NCBI RefSeq assembly: GCF_024494575.1
Contig: NZ_JANHDO010000005.1
Location: 62,001-126,000, forward strand
DNA: 64,000 nucleotides
Source of the DNA: Halorubrum salinum
Lineage (GTDB): Archaea > Halobacteriota > Halobacteria > Halobacteriales > Haloferacaceae
Direction: 5' to 3'
Shown: positions 33,266 through 41,956 of the stretch, in pieces
Position numbering within the stretch: the stretch's first letter is position 1
Layout: the number at the start of each line of letters is the position of its first letter
Notes under the pieces: model-generated
Database searches by the model: none
Told to the model about the DNA's origin: nothing
The model's input: only the letters and a program-made list of their open reading frames with translations
Translations under genes and position numbers: made by a program

Positions 33266-33280
33266 CGTGCTTCGGTCCGC

Positions 33281-33739
33281 TCACTCCGCGTAGGCGACGC
33301 GGACCTGCTCCCACTTCCCGACGTCTTCCAAGTGCGCCTGCAGCTCGTCGGCGTACTCCTGTACGAGCCGTTCGGCCGCGTCGAGCTCCTCCTCTGAAAC
33401 CCCGTCGTCACCGCCCCCGCCGAGGCCGAGCGCACCTTTGATCGAGTCGACGATCCCTCCGCCGGACTCGCTTCCCCCGCCCGACCCGCCCGGCGCGCCG
33501 CCCATCGCCGCGACCTGTGACCTGACGTTCTCCAGCTCCGGCATGATCGTCGGGAGGTTCGACGTGTCGGCGACCAGACTGGCCGCGTCGGGGTCGTCGT
33601 GGTTCTCGATCTCGAAATCGACCGCGGTCATGATGAGCCCCCACTCTTGGCTGGTAAACCGGGAGTCGGCCACGCGGTCGTTGAACTGGGTGTCGACGGT
33701 CATTCGCTCGCCGACGATCGCGTCTGTCCACTCGCTCAT
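33281..33739 (-). CDS. Haloarchaeal DUF5799-like protein
   Basis: This 152-residue acidic protein has a conserved first half (TVDTQFNDRVADSRFTSQEWGLIMTAVDFEIE, ASLVADTSNLPTIMPELENV), a glycine-rich linker (AMGGAPGGSGGGSESGGG), and a helical C terminus (LDAAERLVQEYADELQAHLEDVGKWEQVRVAYAE). I associate it with a family restricted to Halobacteria (DUF5799) with no known function. The Gly linker suggests two parts that move independently. It converges on rnp4. Confidence 0.75.
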   Translation of the reverse strand: MSEWTDAIVGERMTVDTQFNDRVADSRFTSQEWGLIMTAVDFEIENHDDPDAASLVADTSNLPTIMPELENVRSQVAAMGGAPGGSGGGSESGGGIVDSIKGALGLGGGGDDGVSEEELDAAERLVQEYADELQAHLEDVGKWEQVRVAYAE

Positions 33740-33850
33740 ACGCGGCCGTTCGGCGCTCGCGAGTAAAAGCCCGTCCCCGCGCGCTCGATGCGTCCGGTCC
33801 CGTCTCCCGGACTGCGCGCGCCGCCGCCGCCCACGTGAGCGCGCCGCCGC

Positions 33851-34924
33851 CTACCTGAGCGCGTCGAACGCGCCGCCCGCCAGCCCCGGATCGCTCGGTA
33901 CCGCAACGGCCCCGTCGGCGACCGGACACGGGTCGGGAGCGAGGTCGTCTTCGAGGAGCGACCCGGTCGCGACCCCGCATGGGCGCACCTCGGGGATCGC
34001 GGCCGCGACGTGGACCGCAGCGGTCCGGGCGACGACCGCGTCGATCGTCGTGGTGACGACCGGGTCGACGCCGGCCGCGAGCGCCCGCAGCGCCGCCGAC
34101 AGCGCGCGGTCGGGGCCGCCGAGCGCCATCGGTTTTACCACGAGCGCGTCGGCCGCGCGAGCGTCGAGGACCGCGTCGAGGCCGTGGTCGGAAAGCGACT
34201 CATCGAGGGCGATCGGCACCGGTGCGTCCGCTCGGAGGCGAGCCGCACCGTCGAGGTCGGCGGCGGGGAGCGGCTGCTCGACGTACGCGAGATCCAACGG
34301 CGCGAACCGGTCGAGCGCCTCGCGCGCCGTCCGCCGATCCCACGCGCCGTTCGCGTCGGCCCGCAGCGCGACCGCGTCGCCGACGGCGTCGCGGACCGCT
34401 CGGAGCCTCGCGGCGTCCGCGTCGACCGACCGCGCGCCGATCTTCACCTTGAGACAGTCGAACCCCTCACCGACGGCGCGGCTCGCGGCCGCCGCCGTCG
34501 CGTCCGGGTCGGCGTCGCCGATCGTCGCGTTGACCGGTACCGTCTCGCTCGGGGACGGGAGGCCGCGATCCGCGGCGAGTTCCGCCGACAGCGACCGCCC
34601 GGCGTCGCGGGCCGCGGCGTCCGTGAGCGCGAGGGCGAGTCCGTGGCGGGCCGCGGGCGCATCGGCCGAGTCGAGGCGGACGAGCGGATCGGAGGCGAGC
34701 GTCTCGTCGGCCCCCGCGTCCCGAAGCGCGGACTTACACGCCGACAGCGACTCGGTCCAACCGGGCAACGGGGTCGCTTCGCCGATCCCCGTCGCCGCCG
34801 ACGAGCCGGACGCTTCGGCGTCGACGGCGACGACGAACCCCTCGCGCTCGCGGATCGGTCCGCGAGCGGTGTCGAGCGGGTTCGTCAGTTCGAGCGCGAA
34901 CGGGCGCAGCGACGCCCGGGTCAC
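33851..34924 (-). CDS. menC: o-Succinylbenzoate synthase (enolase superfamily)
   Basis: This 357-residue enolase-superfamily enzyme would dehydrate SHCHC to o-succinylbenzoate in menaquinone synthesis. The catalytic Lys pair is in FDCLKVKIGA, metal ligands are in ALRADANGAWD, YVEQP and IALDESL, and the second Lys is in ALVVKPMALGG. The GTG start (VTRASLRPF) overlaps the TGA of menA in a GTGA arrangement. That overlap ties it to MenA, which supports MenC over a dipeptide epimerase. Confidence 0.88.
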   Translation of the reverse strand: MTRASLRPFALELTNPLDTARGPIREREGFVVAVDAEASGSSAATGIGEATPLPGWTESLSACKSALRDAGADETLASDPLVRLDSADAPAARHGLALALTDAAARDAGRSLSAELAADRGLPSPSETVPVNATIGDADPDATAAAASRAVGEGFDCLKVKIGARSVDADAARLRAVRDAVGDAVALRADANGAWDRRTAREALDRFAPLDLAYVEQPLPAADLDGAARLRADAPVPIALDESLSDHGLDAVLDARAADALVVKPMALGGPDRALSAALRALAAGVDPVVTTTIDAVVARTAAVHVAAAIPEVRPCGVATGSLLEDDLAPDPCPVADGAVAVPSDPGLAGGAFDALR

Positions 34925-35850
34925 AGCGCGATCCCGACGGCGAACGCGACGGCGTACGCCGCGAGGAGCTTGCCGGTCGATTCCAGCGCCGGGTTGAGCG
35001 CGTCTCCGGCCGTCTCCGTCAGGACGGTTCGGGCGACGGCGACGGCGAGCGGGAGCGTGACGACCGGGAGGAGCGCGGTGAGCCCGCGTCCGGTCGCGAC
35101 GAACCAGAGCGGGACGAGGTACGCGAGCGCGAGCAGCGCGCAGAACTGCGCGCGCGAGAACCGGTAGCCGAACCGCACCGCGAGGGTGCGTTTCCCCGTC
35201 TCGGCGTCCTCGTCGCGGTCGCGGACGTTGTTGACGACGAGGATGTTCGTCGAGAGCGCGGCGATCGGGAGGCTGGCGACGACCGCGGACGGCGTGACGG
35301 TTCCGGGCGGCACCCACAGCGGGAACGCGCCGGCGGCGAGCGCCGCGGCCTGCACGTAGTAGGTTCCGGTCACGGCGATCACGCCGAAAAAGAGGAACAC
35401 GAACACGTCGCCGAGCCCGTGGTACCCGAGCGGGTACGGACCGCCCGTGTAGGCGATCCCCGCGGCCACGGACGCGAGCCCGATCACGAGGATCGGGACA
35501 CCGCCGACGGCGACGAGGTAGGTCCCGACGGCGATCGCGGTCGCGAACGTGAGCCACATCGCCCGCTTCACCTCGTGCGGCTCGATGAGTCCGCTAGCGA
35601 CCACGCGGGTGAACCCCTCGCGGTCGTCGGTGTCCGCGCCCTGAATCGCGTCGTAGTAGTCGTTCGCGAAGTTCGTTCCCACTTGGATCAGCGCCGCGCC
35701 GACGAGCGCCGCCAGCGCGGGAAGCGGGGCGAACACGCCGGCGTCGACCGCCAGTCCGACGCCGACGATCACGGGCGCGGCCGCCGCGGGCAGCGTCTGC
35801 GGCCGCGCGGCGATCAGCCACGCCCGCCGCCGCGACACCTCAACGTTCAT
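34921..35850 (-). CDS. menA: 1,4-Dihydroxy-2-naphthoate polyprenyltransferase
   Basis: This 309-residue UbiA-superfamily membrane enzyme has about eight or nine helices. It transfers the isoprenoid chain to dihydroxynaphthoate. The first Asp-rich motif is NFANDYYDAIQGAD and the second NNVRDRDEDAETGKRTLAVR; LIAARPQTLPAAAAPVIVG at the start is typical of MenA. A leaderless TATA box at 35875-35882 fixes the ATG at 35850. With menC it forms a two-gene menaquinone operon; the product is needed by GlpABC and NDH-2 encoded in this window. Confidence 0.92.
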   Translation of the reverse strand: MNVEVSRRRAWLIAARPQTLPAAAAPVIVGVGLAVDAGVFAPLPALAALVGAALIQVGTNFANDYYDAIQGADTDDREGFTRVVASGLIEPHEVKRAMWLTFATAIAVGTYLVAVGGVPILVIGLASVAAGIAYTGGPYPLGYHGLGDVFVFLFFGVIAVTGTYYVQAAALAAGAFPLWVPPGTVTPSAVVASLPIAALSTNILVVNNVRDRDEDAETGKRTLAVRFGYRFSRAQFCALLALAYLVPLWFVATGRGLTALLPVVTLPLAVAVARTVLTETAGDALNPALESTGKLLAAYAVAFAVGIAL

Positions 35851-35874
35851 TACGCTCAGTTGGGTCGGTTCGCC

Positions 35875-35882
35875 CCTTAAGG
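35875..35882 (-). promoter_or_regulatory. TATA-like box for menA-menC
   Basis: CCTTAAGG lies 25-32 bases before the menA ATG. It is also a palindrome, which is common for CTTAAG-type TATA boxes. Confidence 0.55.
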
Positions 35883-36014
35883 TTACCATCGCCGACGCCG
35901 GGACGCGCCCCGCGGGGCCGCCATCGTCTCCGTCGCGGCTGGACCCGCCACGACAGTCCCGGCCAACGCTACCGAGGCGCACACAGCTATCCCCGTGCGT
36001 CGCGAGGCGGTCGT

Positions 36015-36557
36015 ATGGCCCGCGTACCATACGCCGACGCGTCAGACGTTCCGGACGAACACGAGGACCTCCTCCGGTCGTCGCTGCAGGGCAAGCCCAT
36101 GCACGTCTACGAGTCGATCGGGAACAACCCCGACGTGCTCGTCGGGCTCCGGTCGTTCTTCGGAGCGCTGTGGACGGACAGCGGGCTCACGGACCGGGAA
36201 CGAGAGCTCGTGATCCTCGCGGTCGCAGCCGAAGTCGGGAGCCGGTACGAGTGGCACCAGCACGTCAACATCGCGCGCGATGTGGGGATCGACGACGCCG
36301 AGATCGCCGCGGTCGGACGAGGTGACCTCGCCTCGCTCGACGACGACGAGGGCACGCTTCTGGAGTACGCGCTGGCGGTGGCCCGCAACGAGGTCGACGC
36401 GATCGTCCACGCCGAAACCGCCGCGCTGTACGACGACGACGCGATCGTCGGTGTCGCCGCGATCGCGGGTGCTTACGGCGCGCTCGCGCAGATGATCGAC
36501 GCCTTCGACCTCGAATTAGAGGAGGGCACGTCGTTTCACGGCTGGGACCCGCGGTGA
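36015..36557 (+). CDS. Carboxymuconolactone decarboxylase-like (AhpD fold) protein
   Basis: This 180-residue protein has the CMD helical fold: HVYESIGNNPDVLVGLRSFFGALW, LTDRERELVILAVAAEVGSRYEWHQHVNIARDVGI. In AhpD-type members the central motif is Glu-x-x-Cys-x-x-His. Here it is EWHQH with no Cys, so it is not a thiol peroxidase-type member and is closer to the decarboxylase-like branch. The Glu and His residues for acid-base chemistry are present. It stands alone, divergent from menA; substrate unknown. Confidence 0.83.
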   Translation: MARVPYADASDVPDEHEDLLRSSLQGKPMHVYESIGNNPDVLVGLRSFFGALWTDSGLTDRERELVILAVAAEVGSRYEWHQHVNIARDVGIDDAEIAAVGRGDLASLDDDEGTLLEYALAVARNEVDAIVHAETAALYDDDAIVGVAAIAGAYGALAQMIDAFDLELEEGTSFHGWDPR

Positions 36558-36622
36558 CATCTCCGCGGCGCGACCCCGTGCGGAACCGATAGATACGACC
36601 GCGTTCGGTCCGTTCCGCGTGT

Positions 36623-36901
36623 ATGAGCGACACCACGACCGCGGAGGCGAACGGCGTCACCGCGCGCTACGAGGAGGCCGACGGCGAGCGGCTGCTCACG
36701 TTTTCGACAGAAGGCGGGACCGCGACGGTCGCCCAGAACGTCGACGGCTACGCGATGTTGAAGGTCCGGACCGGCCCCGACGGGGACGAACTGGAGCGGT
36801 ACTACGGCTTCGACATGGCGCTCGATCACGCCGCGGAGCTGCTCGGCGTCGCGGTCGGCGACCTCCCCGTCCCCGAGGCCGCCGCGGACATGGGGATGTA
36901 G
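36623..36901 (+). CDS. Small haloarchaeal protein (DUF7111-like)
   Basis: This 92-residue acidic protein reads EANGVTARYEEADGERLLTFSTEGGTATVAQNV, then YAMLKVRTGPDGDELERYYGFDMALDHAAELLGV, ending PVPEAAADMGM. It appears as one small alpha/beta domain. I connect it with a family known only in Halobacteria; no function is known. The ATG follows a GATAGATAC element about 30 bases upstream. Confidence 0.7.
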   Translation: MSDTTTAEANGVTARYEEADGERLLTFSTEGGTATVAQNVDGYAMLKVRTGPDGDELERYYGFDMALDHAAELLGVAVGDLPVPEAAADMGM

Positions 36902-36944
36902 CGCGGTCGACACCGTTTTTTCCGCGGTCGCCGATCGGCGATCC

Positions 36945-37418
36945 GTGACCGACTCACCTTCTGTGACCGACTCCTCGCTCGCGTCCGACTCACCGTCCGC
37001 GTCCGATCCGACCGCACACCACGTCGGCGTCACCGTCTCCGACCTCGACCGCGCGGTCGAGTTTTACACCGATACGTTCGGGCTCGACGTCGTCTCCGAG
37101 TTCTCGGTGGGCGGCGAGGCCTTCGCCGAGGCGGTCGACGTGGAGGGGGCGGCCGCGTCGTTCGCGCACCTCGACGCCGACGGCGCGATCGTCGAACTCG
37201 TGGCGTACGACCCGCGAGGCGAGCCGGAGCCCGACCCCGAACTGAACCGGCCGGGAGCGGTCCACCTCGGGCTCTCCGTCGACGACGTGGAGGGGTTCTA
37301 CGCCGACCTCGACGACGCCGTCGAGACGCTTTCTCCGCCGCGGACCACGTCGAGCGGCACGACGATCCTGTTCGTCGTCGACCCCGAAGGGAACCTGATC
37401 GAAGTGCTCGACGCCTGA
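36945..37418 (+). CDS. VOC/glyoxalase-fold protein
   Basis: This 157-residue protein has a single VOC domain from about residue 24: AHHVGVTVSDLDRAVEFYTDTFGLDVV, FAHLDADGAIVELVAYDP, VHLGLSVDDVEGFYADL, and FVVDPEGNLIEVLDA. His near 26 and the Glu residues in IVELVA and LIEVLD would bind the metal ion. The family includes glyoxalase I, dioxygenases and isomerases, so the reaction stays open. The start is a GTG; the first 23 residues are a Ser/Asp repeat and the true start could be further in. An ACCGTTTTTT box lies about 30 bases upstream. Confidence 0.85.
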   Translation: MTDSPSVTDSSLASDSPSASDPTAHHVGVTVSDLDRAVEFYTDTFGLDVVSEFSVGGEAFAEAVDVEGAAASFAHLDADGAIVELVAYDPRGEPEPDPELNRPGAVHLGLSVDDVEGFYADLDDAVETLSPPRTTSSGTTILFVVDPEGNLIEVLDA

Positions 37419-37491
37419 CCGGAACGTCCGGCGCGAGGCTCGGTCCGCGGGCGGCGTCTCACTTCGTCTTATTCACTACCCCCGTCTCGCC

Positions 37492-39618
37492 TCACTTCAC
37501 CTTCGTTCCGGGAGCGGCGTCTTCGTAGGTCGTCAGGAGGTCGGCCTCCTCGCCGGCCGCGAGCACCATCCCGTTCGACTCGACGCCGAACAGCTCCGCC
37601 TTCTCCATGTTCGCGAGGACGATCACCTTCGTGTCGGGCAGGTCGTCGACGTCGTGGAGCCGTTTGAGTCCCGCGACGATCGTCCGCGTCTCCGCACCGA
37701 GGTCGACGCGGAGCTTGAGGAGGTCGTCCGCGCCCTCGATGCCCTCGGCCTCTTCGATCCGGCCGACCCGGATGTCGAGTTCCTGGAACTGGTCGAAGCC
37801 GATGCGGTCGTCGCTGAGGGGTTCGATGTCGGTCATGTCGTCGGTGTCGTCGTGGTCTCCGTCGGTCGCGTCGCCGTCCTCGCCGTCGTCAGCGTCGCCG
37901 CCGTCGCCGGCTTCCGCCTCGGCGACGCGCGATTCGAGCTTCTCGTTCAGCGCCTCGACGCGCTCGTCTTCGATCTGTGCGAACAGCTCGGTCGGTTCCG
38001 CGAGGTCGCCCGCGGGGCCCTCGCGAGCGGCTTCGACGGTGACCTCGTGGACGGAGCCGTCCTCGCCGAGCTGGTCCCAGAGGCGCTCGCACTTCTCGGG
38101 GGCGATCGGCTCGAAGAGGACCGCGATCGCCTTCGCGACCGCGACGCAGTCGTGGATGACCTGCGCGGCCTCCTCCGGCTCGTCGTCGACGAGCTTCCAC
38201 GGCTCGCTCCGCTGGATGTACTCGTTGCCGAAGCGCGCGAGGTCGGTGACGGCGTCGCCGAGCGCCCGCACCGAGTAGTCGTTGACGGCCGCCTCGACGT
38301 CGGCTATCGCCTCGTCGATCCGCCCTTCGACCTCGTCGCTCGTCGCCTCGGCGATCGGGGCCTCGTCGTAGTTGCGGTGGGCGAACAGCAGCGACCGGTA
38401 GAGGAAGTTGCCGACGGTCCCGACGAGTTCGGTGTTCACGCGGTCTGCGAACTTCTCCCACGAGAAGTCGACGTCCTGCTGGAACCCGCCGTTGGTCGCG
38501 AGGTAGTAGCGCAGCGGGTCGGGGTGAAATCCCTCCTCCAGGTACTCGTCGGCCCAGACGGCGCGGTCGCGGCTCGTGGAAAAGCCCTTGCCGCCGAGCG
38601 TGACGAACCCGCTCGCCATCACCGCGCGCGGCTCGGCGTGGTCGGTCGCCTCCAGCATGGCCGGCCAGAAGATCGTGTGGTGCTGGATGATGTCGCGGCC
38701 GATGACGTGGATTATCTCGCCGCCCTCGGGGTGGGCGTCGTGCGCGCCCTCTTTCCACGCCGCCTCCCAGTCGAAGGCGTCCGCGCCGACCCGCTCCGAG
38801 AACTGTTTGGTCGAGGAGATGTACTCGATGGGGGCGTCGACCCAGACGTACAAGACGAGGTCCTGCGGGTTCTCTCCGGGGTAGTCGATCCCCCAGTCCA
38901 TATCGCGGGTGATACACCAGTCTTGGAGCCCCTGATCGATCCACTCGCGGGGCTGGTTCCGTGCGTTAGAGGTCCCCTCCAAGCGATCGAGGAACTCGGA
39001 GAGGTAGTCGGCGAACGCGGAGACCTCGAAGAACTTGTGGGTGCGCTCGCGGTACTCGGCGGGGTTGCCGGTGATCGTCGAGACGGGGTCTTCGACCTCG
39101 CCGGGTTCGAGGTGGCGCTGACATCCCTCGTCGCACTCGTCGCCGCGGGCGTGCGCGCCGCAGTACGGGCAGGTCCCCTCGACGTACCGGTCGGGGAGGT
39201 ACTGGTCGTCGACGGGGTCGTACGCGACCATGATCTCCTTCTCGTAGAGGTGACCGCCGTCCGCTAGGTCGCGGACGAGCCCTTGGGTCGTCTCCGTGTT
39301 CGTCTCGTCGTGCGTGTGGCCGTAGTTGTCGAACTCGACGTTGAATTTCGGGAACGTCTCGGCGTACGTCTCGTGCCAGTCGAGCGCGAACGACTCGGGC
39401 GAGACGCCCTCCTTCTCGGCGTTGACCGCGACGGGCGTGCCGTGCATGTCGGAGCCGGAGACGAACGCGGTCTCCTGTCCGAGGCGGTCGAGCGCGCGGC
39501 TGAACACGTCGCCGCCGACGTAGGTGCGGAGGTGGCCGATGTGGAGGTCGCCGTTGGCGTACGGCAGTCCACAGGTCACCACCGCCGGGTGGTCGGTGGG
39601 AAAGTCGTCGTGGCTCAT
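37492..39618 (-). CDS. metG: Methionyl-tRNA synthetase
   Basis: This 708-residue enzyme charges tRNA-Met. It has the HIGH motif in ANGDLHIGHLRTYVGGDV, a zinc insert (CPYCGAHARGDECDEGC), DWGIDYP, and the KMSKS equivalent as GGKGFSTSRDRAVW. The anticodon domain covers about residues 400-570. An acidic linker of Asp, Gly and Glu (about 580-600) leads to the C-terminal EMAPII-like tRNA-binding domain (IGFDQFQELDIRVGRIEEAEG). The layout equals full-length archaeal enzymes with the fused tRNA-binding domain. A GCTTTAGG box on the minus strand, about 35 bases upstream, serves as promoter. Confidence 0.96.
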   Translation of the reverse strand: MSHDDFPTDHPAVVTCGLPYANGDLHIGHLRTYVGGDVFSRALDRLGQETAFVSGSDMHGTPVAVNAEKEGVSPESFALDWHETYAETFPKFNVEFDNYGHTHDETNTETTQGLVRDLADGGHLYEKEIMVAYDPVDDQYLPDRYVEGTCPYCGAHARGDECDEGCQRHLEPGEVEDPVSTITGNPAEYRERTHKFFEVSAFADYLSEFLDRLEGTSNARNQPREWIDQGLQDWCITRDMDWGIDYPGENPQDLVLYVWVDAPIEYISSTKQFSERVGADAFDWEAAWKEGAHDAHPEGGEIIHVIGRDIIQHHTIFWPAMLEATDHAEPRAVMASGFVTLGGKGFSTSRDRAVWADEYLEEGFHPDPLRYYLATNGGFQQDVDFSWEKFADRVNTELVGTVGNFLYRSLLFAHRNYDEAPIAEATSDEVEGRIDEAIADVEAAVNDYSVRALGDAVTDLARFGNEYIQRSEPWKLVDDEPEEAAQVIHDCVAVAKAIAVLFEPIAPEKCERLWDQLGEDGSVHEVTVEAAREGPAGDLAEPTELFAQIEDERVEALNEKLESRVAEAEAGDGGDADDGEDGDATDGDHDDTDDMTDIEPLSDDRIGFDQFQELDIRVGRIEEAEGIEGADDLLKLRVDLGAETRTIVAGLKRLHDVDDLPDTKVIVLANMEKAELFGVESNGMVLAAGEEADLLTTYEDAAPGTKVK

Positions 39619-39790
39619 GTGGTGGGTGTTCGTGTTGTCGTGGATACGGGCCTAAAGCCCCCTGATTTCCGGGTGCGATCGAGGCGGATCCCCCCGTGAG
39701 TGCGAGGCCGCACCCGGCCGTGCCAACGAGTGCCGCACGCGACCGATCGCGAGTACGCGACCGACCGCGACGGCGTCCGGGAGCCGCTCG

Positions 39791-40243
39791 TCAGGGCTCC
39801 ATCGACCGTTCGGCCCGACCGGTGAGTCGGTCGGGATCGAGCCGGTAGAACTCGAAGGTCACTTGATTCGTGGGTTTACCGAAGACGTCGACTATCGGTA
39901 TCCGGCTCGTCCGTTCGAGTCCGGCGAGCGCCTCGGTCGAGAGGGACTCGTCCGCCGTCGACACCAATCGGCCGCTCGCGACCACGCTCTTCCACCGGTC
40001 GCCGCGCTCCCCGTAGGTGACGAACGTGGCGTCGCGCTCCGTCGGCTCCGCCTTTCCGCTCTCCTCTCCGACGGCCAGTCGGAAGTAAAACACCGCGTCG
40101 ACCGGATCGTACCCGTACGAGACAGGAACCGAGTGCGGGGGATCGCCGTCGCCCGTCGACAGCGAGAGGACCCCCGTTCCCGCCCGTCCCAGGAACTCGT
40201 CGCGCTCGTCTGCGTCCATCCGAACTGCGTCGAGATCGCTCAT
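39791..40243 (-). CDS. Pyridoxamine 5'-phosphate oxidase-fold flavin-binding protein
   Basis: This 150-residue protein has the split-barrel PPOX fold seen in many haloarchaeal small flavoproteins: MDADERDEFLGRAGTGVLSLST, PHSVPVSYGYDPVDAVFYFRLAV, ATFVTYGERGDRWKSVVASGRLV. It likely binds FMN or F420 and works as a reductase or sensor. Nothing nearby identifies the substrate. The N-terminal start agrees with family members. Confidence 0.82.
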   Translation of the reverse strand: MSDLDAVRMDADERDEFLGRAGTGVLSLSTGDGDPPHSVPVSYGYDPVDAVFYFRLAVGEESGKAEPTERDATFVTYGERGDRWKSVVASGRLVSTADESLSTEALAGLERTSRIPIVDVFGKPTNQVTFEFYRLDPDRLTGRAERSMEP

Positions 40244-40323
40244 ACGTCACCTTCGTCCGGGACGGTAATGAAGACCGATCACGAACCGTCCACAGATGGG
40301 AGCAGCCGCCAGTCGCGTCTCGC

Positions 40324-41238
40324 TCACACGATTTTCCGGACGATCGCGGCCGCCTCGGACGCGGTCGGCGCGAGGACGTAGATGATCGGCTCGATGCCGA
40401 CCGCGCCGGTCTGATAGCAGACGAGCGGTCCGTCGTCGCTCTCTGCTGAGAGGTCGGCGGCCGCGACCGCCTCCCGTACCGCCTCGCGCGTCGGGCGCTC
40501 CGGATCGAACTCGACGGTCGGGTACGAGTCGGCGAGCGTCTCGACGGTCTCGGGACCGTACCGGAGGTTCACCGCGCCCCGGGCGGTCGATCCGGCCTCG
40601 CGGGCGGCGAGCAGGACGCTCGCGACGTGCTCGCTCACGCCGAACTCCGGCTCGCCCGGGACCATCGCCTGCCCCTTCACGTCGACGAGCCGGCCGGGGA
40701 CGGCGGCGACGTCGTCGACGGTCGCCGCGTCGTCGAGACACTCCACGACGTTCGCGCCGACGTTCGGGATCAGGCCCGCGAACCCCGACGCGTTCGTCAG
40801 GGTGCGGAGCCCGCGCCGGACCGACCCGAGGACGCGCTCGCGCTCGCGGAGCCCGCTGTCCGGGTCGTGGACGGAGAACTCGACGTCGGCGTCCGACAGC
40901 GCCGGCATCGCCTCCTCGTGGAGGTCGGCGAGCAGGTCGCCCTCCTCGAGCCGGCGGATCAGCACCTCGATCTCGACGAGCGCGCCGACGGGCGTGAGGT
41001 CGCCAGCGGCGAGTCCCTCGCCGACGCGGTCGACGAGGTCGCGGACCCGGTCGTCGGCGACGACGCGCTCGTGTCTGGCGACCTCGCCGTGGGCGTACTT
41101 CGAGACCGCAGACTGCGAGATCCCGAGCGCGTCAGCGACTTCCAGCTGCGTGAACCCCCGCTCGCGGAGGTCCTCGGCGAGCATCGAGCGCACCGTGGGT
41201 AAGAACTCGTCGACGACGACCTCCTCGATGAACCTCAT
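40324..41238 (-). CDS. thiR: ThiR: HTH-ThiN thiamine-responsive regulator
   Basis: This 304-residue protein joins an N-terminal XRE-type helix-turn-helix ([28 protein letters not shown], about 27-54) to a ThiN domain at the C terminus ([55 protein letters not shown]). ThiN alone is a thiamine-phosphate synthase module. In archaea the HTH-ThiN fusion acts as ThiR, a repressor of thiamine genes that senses thiamine phosphate. The ATG overlaps the stop of dcd (ATGA), so it is coupled with dCTP deaminase, an unexpected partner. Confidence 0.86.
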   Translation of the reverse strand: MRFIEEVVVDEFLPTVRSMLAEDLRERGFTQLEVADALGISQSAVSKYAHGEVARHERVVADDRVRDLVDRVGEGLAAGDLTPVGALVEIEVLIRRLEEGDLLADLHEEAMPALSDADVEFSVHDPDSGLRERERVLGSVRRGLRTLTNASGFAGLIPNVGANVVECLDDAATVDDVAAVPGRLVDVKGQAMVPGEPEFGVSEHVASVLLAAREAGSTARGAVNLRYGPETVETLADSYPTVEFDPERPTREAVREAVAAADLSAESDDGPLVCYQTGAVGIEPIIYVLAPTASEAAAIVRKIV

Positions 41239-41840
41239 CGGGAGTCGCCCTCCGAGCCGCCGTCCGAGAACTCCGGATCGTCGCCGATCCGCGAGGCCTG
41301 CGGGCCGTCCTGGTTCTGGTACTTCGAGCCGCGCTCCGCTCCGTACGGCCTGTCTGCCGCGGAGGTGAGCTCCGTGAACGTGAGCTGTGAGACGCGCATC
41401 CCCGGCGAGAGCGCGACGGGCGCGGTCCCGAGATTCGAGAGCTCGAGGGTGATCTGTCCCTCGTATCCGGGGTCACAGAGCCCGGCAGTCGCGTGCACGA
41501 CGATCGCCAATCGGCCGAGCGAGGAGCGCCCCTCGACGTGCGCGACGAGATCGTCTGGGATCGCGACGCGCTCCGCGGTCGTACCGAGGACGAAGTCGCC
41601 GGGGTGAAGGATGAACTCGTCGCCCTGATCGACGGTGGTCTCCGTGACGTACTCGCCGACCTCGGCGGCCTCCGTCGGGTGGATACACGGGATGTTGGTC
41701 CGCTGGAACTCCAAGAACCGCTCGCCGAGCCGGAGGTCGACGCTGGCCGGCTGGACCTGCTGGTCGACGTCGTCGAGGGGTTCGATCGCGAGGTCCCCGT
41801 CCGCGAGCCGGGAGAGGATGTCCGCGTCCGACAATATCAT
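41235..41840 (-). CDS. dcd: dCTP deaminase
   Basis: This 201-residue enzyme turns dCTP into dUTP for thymidylate synthesis. It opens with [15 protein letters not shown], has [18 protein letters not shown], the catalytic block [36 protein letters not shown] and [16 protein letters not shown]. The Arg-Ser-Ser and Glu residues of the active site are in place. The TTTATA box 24-30 bases upstream fixes the ATG at 41840. thiR follows with a four-base overlap. Confidence 0.94.
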   Translation of the reverse strand: MILSDADILSRLADGDLAIEPLDDVDQQVQPASVDLRLGERFLEFQRTNIPCIHPTEAAEVGEYVTETTVDQGDEFILHPGDFVLGTTAERVAIPDDLVAHVEGRSSLGRLAIVVHATAGLCDPGYEGQITLELSNLGTAPVALSPGMRVSQLTFTELTSAADRPYGAERGSKYQNQDGPQASRIGDDPEFSDGGSEGDSR

Positions 41841-41863
41841 ACCGGGAGAGGGTGCGCGGTCGG

Positions 41864-41869
41864 TATAAA
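41864..41869 (-). promoter_or_regulatory. TATA box for dcd-thiR
   Basis: TTTATA on the minus strand lies 24-29 bases before the dcd ATG. It is a near-ideal haloarchaeal leaderless promoter. Confidence 0.65.
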
Positions 41870-41956
41870 TTCCTCCAAAACGCTCGGACGAACGCACGCG
41901 GCGTCTCCCCCTTCCCGACCGCTAACTCCTTTGACCTCGGCGCAGATCGATACGAC

